Assembly (NCBI GenBank): GCA_947448095.1
Contig: CANFNN010000072.1
Span: 1-11,257 of the forward strand
Direction of reading: 5' to 3'
DNA length: 11,257 nucleotides
Source: Bacteriovoracaceae bacterium
GTDB lineage: Bacteria; Bdellovibrionota; Bacteriovoracia; Bacteriovoracales; Bacteriovoracaceae
Shown in pieces: positions 6,787 through 11,257 of this stretch (positions within the stretch are counted from its first letter, which is position 1; every line of letters begins with the position of its first letter). Position numbers and translations under genes: made by a program. Under the pieces are notes generated by a model. It saw nothing but the letters and a program-made list of their open reading frames with translations, made no database searches and was not told where the DNA came from.

Positions 6787-7189
6787 TCTTTCTCAACATA
6801 GAGAAGCCTTATTGCACTTGAATTCGGAATTTTTTTTGATGCTTTCAGAAAGAAGGTCGCTAAGTTTAAAAATTCAAGAAATAAAGGGAAGCTCTGGTCG
6901 ATATTATCATTTTGATCCTGAACGTGAAAAAAGTCTTTTTGAACAAATGAAAAATGAAATGAAAGGGGTTAGTTTAAAAGAGTTGCTCGCCTTTTCATTG
7001 ATTATGGAAGACCAAGCTATGGCCATGGCCCCAGGCTCTTACCCGACCTGGTCATCCGGAATTCACCTCTCCGAGCCCTCAAAAGAACTCTACGCGATGA
7101 TTAATCCCTTGCTCCTCAGAACAAATCATCCAGATCTTTTCACCCGCCTTTTACTAAATCCTGATTTTACCTTTTTAAAAGAGTTCTGA
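6761..7189 (+). CDS. Chorismate-mutase-like protein (AroQ fold), catalytic Gln apparently replaced
   Basis: Residues 10-90 of this 142-residue protein align by eye, almost without gaps, with the helical AroQ chorismate mutase domain. R14, R31, K42, D52, R55 and E56 correspond to E. coli residues R11, R28, K39, D48, R51 and E52, with one extra residue before D52 (HREALLHLN, LSERRSLSLKIQEIK, FDPERE). The last helix, LLAFSLIMEDQAMAMA (75-90), aligns with the E. coli helix that carries S84 and Q88. At those positions here are Q85 and M89, so the Gln contacting the substrate ether oxygen seems absent. A C-terminal extension of about 50 residues (SYPTWSSGIHL...) is unlike the compact enzyme. It starts inside the transglycosylase gene and lacks a Shine-Dalgarno, so translation is probably coupled; the next in-frame ATG (M27, 6839) would cut the first helix. 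The adjacent cmk recalls the aro-cmk neighbourhood of many bacteria. It could be an active mutase, a divergent ligand binder or a regulator. Confidence 0.65.
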   Translation: MSLSSRESNLSQHREALLHLNSEFFLMLSERRSLSLKIQEIKGSSGRYYHFDPEREKSLFEQMKNEMKGVSLKELLAFSLIMEDQAMAMAPGSYPTWSSGIHLSEPSKELYAMINPLLLRTNHPDLFTRLLLNPDFTFLKEF

Positions 7190-7218
7190 TTGCCGAAGTA
7201 TTCTTGAGTCTCTATGAT
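7190..7218 (+). promoter_or_regulatory. Promoter of cmk, positioned for a leaderless mRNA
   Basis: TTGCCG (7190-7195), a 17-bp spacer and TATGAT (7213-7218) match consensus at 4/6 and 5/6. The -10 ends 8 bases before the cmk ATG, predicting a start site near 7225, and the intervening TTGGTCTT has no Shine-Dalgarno. The -35 starts one base after the previous gene's stop (7187-7189). Confidence 0.55.
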
Positions 7219-7226
7219 TTGGTCTT

Positions 7227-7928
7227 ATGAAAAAAGATCAAGTGATAGCATTAGATGGTCCCTCTGGGAGCGGCAAGTCAACTGTGGCCAAGATGGTTGC
7301 TCAGCAGCTCGACCTCATTTACATCGACACGGGGGCCATGTTTCGGGCCGTGGCCTATGGGCTTCAGCATACCGGAATTGACTTTACCCAGACTAAACTT
7401 ACTCCGGCCGATGATAAATTGATTGAGAGTTTCTTTCATGACCACCGTTTTCAATTTGCTCCTCAGCCTGGTGTTTTGGTGATGCTTGATAATTTGAATC
7501 TTACGGACGTCATTCGTGAGCACCACGTTTCTAAACTGGCCTCCCAAATCTCAAAGTACAAAGTTATTCGGGACTTTCTTGCGCAGTGGCAAAGAAGTAT
7601 CGTGAAAGACCGCCCGGCTATTTTAGATGGTCGAGATATTGGAACGGTGATTTTTCCAAATGCGATTGTAAAAGTTTTTTTGACTGCTTCAGCTCAAGAG
7701 CGTGCTCAGAGACGCTTTGAAGAATTAAAGGCGAGAGGCCAGCTGGAGCATGATTTTGAATCTATCCTGAAAGACATTCAAGAAAGAGATCACGAAGACA
7801 TGACTCGTGAAATCGCTCCCCTGAAAAAAGCTGAAGACGGTATCGTTTTAGACTCGACTGGAAAGTCGGTGCCCGAGATGGTGGCGTTTATTGTTAACTT
7901 GTGGAATGAACGAAAAGGTAATTTATGA
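7227..7928 (+). CDS. cmk: Cytidylate kinase (CMP/dCMP kinase)
   Basis: Phosphorylates CMP and dCMP with ATP in pyrimidine nucleotide salvage and synthesis; cytoplasmic. The 233 residues carry the P-loop GPSGSGKST (11-19), the CMP-site motif YIDTGAMFRAVA (32-43), LDGRDIGTVIFP (133-144) and the LID-region arginines (ERAQRRFEELKARG, 158-171), then the D-rich segment IQERDHEDMTR and the terminal LDSTGKS. Length matches bacterial Cmk. The start is fixed by the usual short lead to the P-loop; no Shine-Dalgarno precedes it. Its stop overlaps the next gene's ATG (ATGA, 7925-7928), so it begins a tightly packed operon with the heptose kinase, DUF4416 and pheST. Bacterial neighbours such as rpsA and aroA, common beside cmk, are not here, although a chorismate-mutase-like gene is directly upstream. 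Confidence 0.96.
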   Translation: MKKDQVIALDGPSGSGKSTVAKMVAQQLDLIYIDTGAMFRAVAYGLQHTGIDFTQTKLTPADDKLIESFFHDHRFQFAPQPGVLVMLDNLNLTDVIREHHVSKLASQISKYKVIRDFLAQWQRSIVKDRPAILDGRDIGTVIFPNAIVKVFLTASAQERAQRRFEELKARGQLEHDFESILKDIQERDHEDMTREIAPLKKAEDGIVLDSTGKSVPEMVAFIVNLWNERKGNL

Positions 7929-8941
7929 TTCTGACTCAGGATAAATTTCAAAGCATCGTTAACTCATTTTCAAAACTCAGTCCGATTCTCGTTGTGGGGG
8001 ATCTTGGGATTGATAAATATACTTTCGGAGAAGTGAGAAGAATTTCTCCAGAGGCACCAGTTCCAGTGCTTGAAGTAAGTAAAGAGTGGGACAAGCTGGG
8101 TCTTGCCGCCAACGTGAGTGATAATTTAAAAAGTTTAGAAGTGGCCTCAACTCTTTGCGGAGTTATCGGTGAAGATTCAAGGGCCAATTTAGTCGAGCAC
8201 CTTTTAGAAGAAAGAGGTCTGAATACTTGGGGACTGATTCGAGACAAGTCGCGAATGACGACTTATAAAGAAAGAGTCACGACAGCGACTCAGCAAATTT
8301 GCAGGGTTGATTACGAAACGAAAGATCAGATTGATGAAGAGACTCTCAAGCGAGTAGTGGGAAGAATTCAAGATTTCTCCCAAACTCATTCAGGAGTCAT
8401 TATTGAAGATTACGGCAAAGGTCTTTTTAGTGAGGCTTTATGTCAGCGCATTATTTCAATATATAAAGAAAAGAATTTAATTGTTGCCGTAGATCCTTCA
8501 AGGTCATCACCTCCAACTTGGTACAAAGGTGCCACGTTGTTTAAGCCTAACAAAGTTGAAGCCCATATTATTATTGAGGCAATGGGTTATTTTAAAGAAA
8601 GAAACCTTGAAACAATTGCAAAAATTCTCGTAGATAAGCTTCAGTTTGAAAAAGTCATTATCACTCTTGGTGCGGACGGTATGGCAATGCTAGACACGAA
8701 GGGTGACGGCAAACTGCAAATCATTCCTACGGCTGCCAATGAGGTGTTTGATGTCTCAGGAGCAGGTGACACTGCCATTGCTGCGATTACCTCTTCACTT
8801 TTGGCAGGAGCAAGCCTTGAAGAAGCGGCATGGGTTGGAAATTGTGCTGCAGGTGTTGTTGTTAAAAAACGTGGAACAGCACTTTGCTCAAAAGCAGAGC
8901 TAATTGAATACTTCCAAAATTTACGTCAGTTAATAAAATAA
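7925..8941 (+). CDS. hldA: D-glycero-beta-D-manno-heptose-7-phosphate kinase, single domain
   Basis: PfkB-family kinase matching the N-terminal kinase half of HldE (RfaE), which makes heptose-1,7-bisphosphate for the LPS inner core; cytoplasmic. Evidence: ILVVGDLGIDKYTFGEVRRISPEAPVPV (21-48, read in parts) is the RfaE hallmark, followed by AANV (61-64), YKERV (114-118), RVDYE (127-131), VIIEDYGKG, AVDPS and the catalytic loop DVSGAGDT with base D282. The nucleotide-site AAGVVVKKRGTA follows. At 338 residues it ends after the kinase domain, so the adenylyltransferase must be encoded elsewhere. The usual GGAANV is LGLAANV here (one Gly changed to Leu), next to the sugar-binding site. AAAGG six bases upstream is a good ribosome site; the gene overlaps cmk by 4 bases and the next gene by one base. 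Related PfkB sugar kinases are the main alternative, but the ISPEAPVPV motif argues for heptose kinase. Confidence 0.87.
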   Translation: MILTQDKFQSIVNSFSKLSPILVVGDLGIDKYTFGEVRRISPEAPVPVLEVSKEWDKLGLAANVSDNLKSLEVASTLCGVIGEDSRANLVEHLLEERGLNTWGLIRDKSRMTTYKERVTTATQQICRVDYETKDQIDEETLKRVVGRIQDFSQTHSGVIIEDYGKGLFSEALCQRIISIYKEKNLIVAVDPSRSSPPTWYKGATLFKPNKVEAHIIIEAMGYFKERNLETIAKILVDKLQFEKVIITLGADGMAMLDTKGDGKLQIIPTAANEVFDVSGAGDTAIAAITSSLLAGASLEEAAWVGNCAAGVVVKKRGTALCSKAELIEYFQNLRQLIK

Positions 8942-9480
8942 TGCTCAATCCAGAGACTCCTTCGCAGGGACTTCTTTTTTTTGGCATGCTCTATAGGGTA
9001 GACCTTTACTCGGAAGAGTTTTTGATCAAAAAGATTGAAACTCTTTTCGGCAAGGTGATTTCATTTACTCCCGAATTTAATCCCCTGGCCGCTTATTACT
9101 CTAAAGAGATGGGGGAGGAAAAACTTCTCAAGCGGATTTTTCTTGTGACGACCTTGGCCTACCCTCGAGAATTCCTTTTATCAACTAAGCTCTTAAGTTT
9201 GGAGTGGGAAAGGGAGTGGGCGGTTAACTCGAAACGCATGGTGAATGTCGATTTAGGTATTGTTAGTCCTGAAAACTTTATTCTTGCGACGACCAAAAAC
9301 TATGCCCACAGGGTCTTTTTAGGTCAAAATATTTTTGCAGACCTGACTTTTCAGTGCATCGATGGCCAGTACCAAAGCCTTCCTTGGACCTATCCCGATT
9401 TCACAGATCCAGAAAAAATCAATTTCTTCAATTGGTGCCGAACCTTTTTACTAATGCAGAGCAAAGTAAAAACAACTTAA
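8941..9480 (+). CDS. DUF4416 family protein
   Basis: Protein of 179 residues matching DUF4416, a family of unknown function that I know chiefly from delta-proteobacteria and related deep-branching groups. Recognisable family blocks are FGMLYRVDLYS (14-24), FTPEFNPLAAYYSKEMG (42-58), NVDLGIVSPENFILATTKNYAHRVFLG (about 102-128, read in parts), and near the C-terminus a DGQYQSLPWTYPDF segment. No signal peptide or membrane segment is evident, so it is probably cytoplasmic. Its ATG overlaps the heptose kinase stop (TAATG) and no Shine-Dalgarno is present, so translation depends on re-initiation. Its place between an LPS-precursor kinase and pheST suggests co-expression with housekeeping genes but does not give a function. 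Confidence 0.85.
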   Translation: MLNPETPSQGLLFFGMLYRVDLYSEEFLIKKIETLFGKVISFTPEFNPLAAYYSKEMGEEKLLKRIFLVTTLAYPREFLLSTKLLSLEWEREWAVNSKRMVNVDLGIVSPENFILATTKNYAHRVFLGQNIFADLTFQCIDGQYQSLPWTYPDFTDPEKINFFNWCRTFLLMQSKVKTT

Positions 9481-9515
9481 ACCTCAATCTTTTCAATTGA
9501 TAAGGCCCCTGATAC

Positions 9516-9540
9516 CCTTTTCGGCGTATAACCAAAAGGA
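9516..9540 (+). promoter_or_regulatory. pheS ribosome site, possibly in a weak hairpin
   Basis: AAAAGGA (9534-9540) is a good Shine-Dalgarno 5 bases before the pheS ATG. CCTTTT at 9516-9521 is exactly complementary to AAAAGG (9534-9539) with a 12-nt loop, so the site could be partly hidden. The stem is mostly A-U and may be chance. No leader peptide, T-box or terminator-like hairpin is visible in the 65-base gap before pheS. Confidence 0.35.
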
Positions 9541-9545
9541 ATCCC

Positions 9546-10586
9546 ATGCAAGTACTCGAGAGCCTTCTCGATAATTTTAAAACTGAATTGAATTCAATCC
9601 ATAAGGTCGCGGACCTTCTGAATCTGAAGTCAAAATACATTGGAAAACAAGGACCGCTGGCGGATGTGATGAAAAACATCAAAGACGCTACTCCTGAAGA
9701 AAAAAGAACCCTTGGATCAAAGGCCAATGAGTTAAAAAACACCATCGAAGATTTGGTGGGGAAAAAGATGGTCGAGCTTGAAGTAGCCGAAATTAATCAA
9801 TCCTTACTCACTAATAAAGTCGATTTTTCCCTAACGGATTCAGTCCTTGATAAAGGTCTCCAGGCCGCAGGTCTTCATCCAGTAACGATTATTCAGCAGG
9901 AAATTGAAGATATTTTTATCTCTATGGGATTTGAAGTTTTAGATGGTCCTCATATCGAGGACGAATTCCATAACTTTGAGGCCCTCAACATTCCCGCGAC
10001 CCATCCAGCAAGAGATATGCAGGATACTTTTTGGTTCGCCGATAAAAAACACTTACTTCGAACTCACACCTCAACCATTCAGGTCCGAGGAATGAAAGAG
10101 CGCAAGCCTCCTTTTCGTTTTGTAGGTCCAGGGAAAGTTTTTCGTTGTGAGCGAACGGATGCTTCACATGAAATGGTTTTTCATCAACTTGAAGGAATGA
10201 TGGTTGGAGAAAATGTTTCTGTAGGAAACCTCATTTATTTCATGAAAACACTTCTCGCTGAAATTTTTAAGCGTGAAGTTGAAGTCCGCCTTCGTCCAGG
10301 ATTTTTCCCATTCGTGGAACCAGGCTTTGAGTTAGATATCAAATGCCTTATTTGTAACGGAAAAGGCTGTTCGGTATGTAAGCACGTTGGATGGGTTGAG
10401 CTTCTACCATGTGGACTAGTACATCCGAACGTTCTTAAGTCTGGCGGTATTGACCCTGAAAAATATAACGGATTTGCCTTTGGCCTTGGTCTCGACCGAC
10501 TTGTAATGATGAGATACGGAATAGATGACATTCGTCATCTGCATTCTGGAGATCTTCGTTTCAACTCTCAATTTAAAACTTTTTAG
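9546..10586 (+). CDS. pheS: Phenylalanine--tRNA ligase alpha subunit
   Basis: Catalytic alpha subunit of the (alpha-beta)2 enzyme that charges tRNA-Phe. Residues 1-90 form the N-terminal coiled coil that binds tRNA. The class II core follows: motif 1 region GFEVLDGPHIEDEFHNFEALN (128-148, read in parts), HPARDMQDTFWF (153-164), RTHTSTIQVRGM (172-183), motif 2 with FRCERTDASHEMVFHQLEG (199-217) and motif 3 FGLGLDRLVMMRYGIDDIR (312-330). At 346 residues the length is normal. Between motifs 2 and 3 is a C-x2-C-x4-C-x2-C cluster (C267, C270, C275, C278) followed by KHVGWVELLPCG, which could hold a zinc ion; similar cysteine sets occur in some bacterial PheS. The usual LPGR-like segment before the catalytic domain is replaced by LTDSVLDKGLQAAGLHP. 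pheT follows 8 bases downstream. Confidence 0.97.
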   Translation: MQVLESLLDNFKTELNSIHKVADLLNLKSKYIGKQGPLADVMKNIKDATPEEKRTLGSKANELKNTIEDLVGKKMVELEVAEINQSLLTNKVDFSLTDSVLDKGLQAAGLHPVTIIQQEIEDIFISMGFEVLDGPHIEDEFHNFEALNIPATHPARDMQDTFWFADKKHLLRTHTSTIQVRGMKERKPPFRFVGPGKVFRCERTDASHEMVFHQLEGMMVGENVSVGNLIYFMKTLLAEIFKREVEVRLRPGFFPFVEPGFELDIKCLICNGKGCSVCKHVGWVELLPCGLVHPNVLKSGGIDPEKYNGFAFGLGLDRLVMMRYGIDDIRHLHSGDLRFNSQFKTF

Positions 10587-10594
10587 GACTATTT

Positions 10595-11257
10595 ATGCTT
10601 ATATCTTTGAACTGGATTAAAGACTTCGTTGATTTGCCAAATCTCGCACCCAAGGAATTGGGCTCACTTTTCACTTTGGCAACGGCCGAAGTGGAAGATG
10701 TCATCGTCAAGGGTGATAACCTAAAAGCAATTCTTTGCGTTGAGATCAAGTCCCTGAAGCCTCACCCTGAAGCTGACAAGTTGAATCTTGTCACGTTTGA
10801 TTATGGTGGCGGGAATTTAAAAGAAGTTGTTTGTGGGGCTCCGAACGTGCGTGTCGGCCTTAAAGTCCCTTATGCCTCAATCGGCACCACACTGCCCAAC
10901 GGTATGACCCTTGAACCCAAAAAAATAAGAGGCATTTTGTCTGATGGAATGCTTTGTTCAGAAACTGAACTTGGCCTAGGTGAAGGCAAGGGTGGTTTGA
11001 TGGAGCTAAGTGCCGAAGTCAAACCTGGCACTTCACTTCCTGAATATTTGAATCTAGAGACCGATGTTATTTTTGACGTGGACAATAAATCTCTCACTCA
11101 CAGACCCGATTTGTGGGGTTATTTGGGGCTTGCTCGCGAATTTGCTGCCGCTCATAAAAAAGAATTAAAAAATCGTTTTGATTCAAGTTGGGAAAAGAAA
11201 ATTGAGGCGAATTTTAACCAGGTCAAGTCACCAGTGAGTGTTGACGTAAACCTTGAA
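10595..11257 (+). CDS. pheT: Phenylalanine--tRNA ligase beta subunit, 5' part only
   Basis: Beta subunit of phenylalanyl-tRNA synthetase, giving tRNA binding and editing; 221 codons are present before the right edge out of roughly 800 expected. The start MLISLNWIKDFVDLP is typical. The OB-fold (EMAP-II/tRNA-binding) domain spans about 39-150, with KPHPEADKLNLV, VVCGAPNVRVG, PYASIGTTLPNG and the LSDGMLCSETELGLG block. After it comes FDVDNKSLTHRPDLWGYLGLARE, the entry to the B1/B3 region, where many bacteria have an NRPDCLS-type version; the HRPDLWG form is a known minority variant as far as I recall. AGGA within the pheS stop region (10585-10588) serves as ribosome site. It is the last visible gene of the cmk-hldA-DUF4416-pheST run. 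Confidence 0.96.
   Translation, partial: MLISLNWIKDFVDLPNLAPKELGSLFTLATAEVEDVIVKGDNLKAILCVEIKSLKPHPEADKLNLVTFDYGGGNLKEVVCGAPNVRVGLKVPYASIGTTLPNGMTLEPKKIRGILSDGMLCSETELGLGEGKGGLMELSAEVKPGTSLPEYLNLETDVIFDVDNKSLTHRPDLWGYLGLAREFAAAHKKELKNRFDSSWEKKIEANFNQVKSPVSVDVNLE

Noticed and set aside
9497..9532. Possible promoter before pheS (TTGATA and TATAAC)
   Set aside because: The spacer is 24 bp, far outside the usual range, and no other -35 fits TATAAC.
9481..9545. T-box or leader-peptide attenuator for pheST
   Set aside because: The 65-base gap is too short for a T-box, and no Phe-rich ORF or terminator hairpin is present.
5981..11097. Shadow frames inside the rightward genes (for example 5981-6247, 7278-7547, 7948-8247, 10235-10531, 10870-11097)
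   Set aside because: They overlap genes identified by strong motifs and show low-complexity or Ser/Pro/Arg-rich translations typical of wrong frames.

Overview
The window looks like ordinary chromosome from a moderately AT-rich Gram-negative bacterium, most likely a predatory or predator-related lineage of the Bacteriovoracales/Bdellovibrionota type. That placement is an inference. It rests on the mix of a heptose-7-phosphate kinase (an LPS precursor enzyme), a DUF4416 gene, several peptidoglycan-acting enzymes and a PheS with a four-cysteine insert, and no marker gene in the window fixes it. I see no insertion sequence, phage gene, CRISPR array, tRNA or rRNA, and no stretch over 300 bases without a gene.

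Layout. (1) 1-517, minus strand: the 5' part of an unrecognised exported or membrane protein with paired cysteines, running off the left edge. (2) 518-717: a divergent intergenic region with a consensus -10 box and a cluster of GTGAG/CTCAC half-sites, including a perfect 12-bp palindrome. (3) 718-2312, plus strand: a two-gene unit with a GTGA overlap, made of an exported YiiX-like permuted papain-fold hydrolase and an enolase-superfamily dipeptide epimerase of the L-Ala-D/L-Glu type. (4) 2311-2340: a strong hairpin terminator shared by the converging units. (5) 5814 down to 2363, minus strand: an operon of a YyaL/SPATA20-type thioredoxin-domain protein, a short CaiB/BaiF family protein (8-bp overlap) and a SlyD-like FKBP isomerase with a His-rich tail (25-bp gap). 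(6) 5941-7189, plus strand: a membrane-anchored lytic transglycosylase overlapping a chorismate-mutase-like gene. (7) 7227-11257, plus strand: cmk, a stand-alone heptose-7-phosphate kinase, a DUF4416 gene, pheS and the start of pheT.

How the genes fit together. Three of the predicted enzymes act on peptidoglycan or its fragments: a lytic transglycosylase, an NlpC/P60-like hydrolase and a muropeptide dipeptide epimerase. This fits cell-wall turnover or, in a predator, use of prey wall. The right half is a dense housekeeping block: nucleotide metabolism, LPS heptose synthesis and translation. A chorismate-mutase-like gene beside cmk recalls the widespread linkage of aromatic-pathway genes with cmk.

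The best leads are modest. A well-formed promoter lies so close to cmk that its mRNA may be leaderless, and two other unit-leading genes have a -10-like box at nearly the same distance. The half-site array at 560-580 looks like an operator. The chorismate-mutase-like protein keeps most active-site residues but appears to have Met where the catalytic Gln should be. The CaiB-family protein is short at its C-terminus. I do not see clear evidence of a wholly new multi-gene system.
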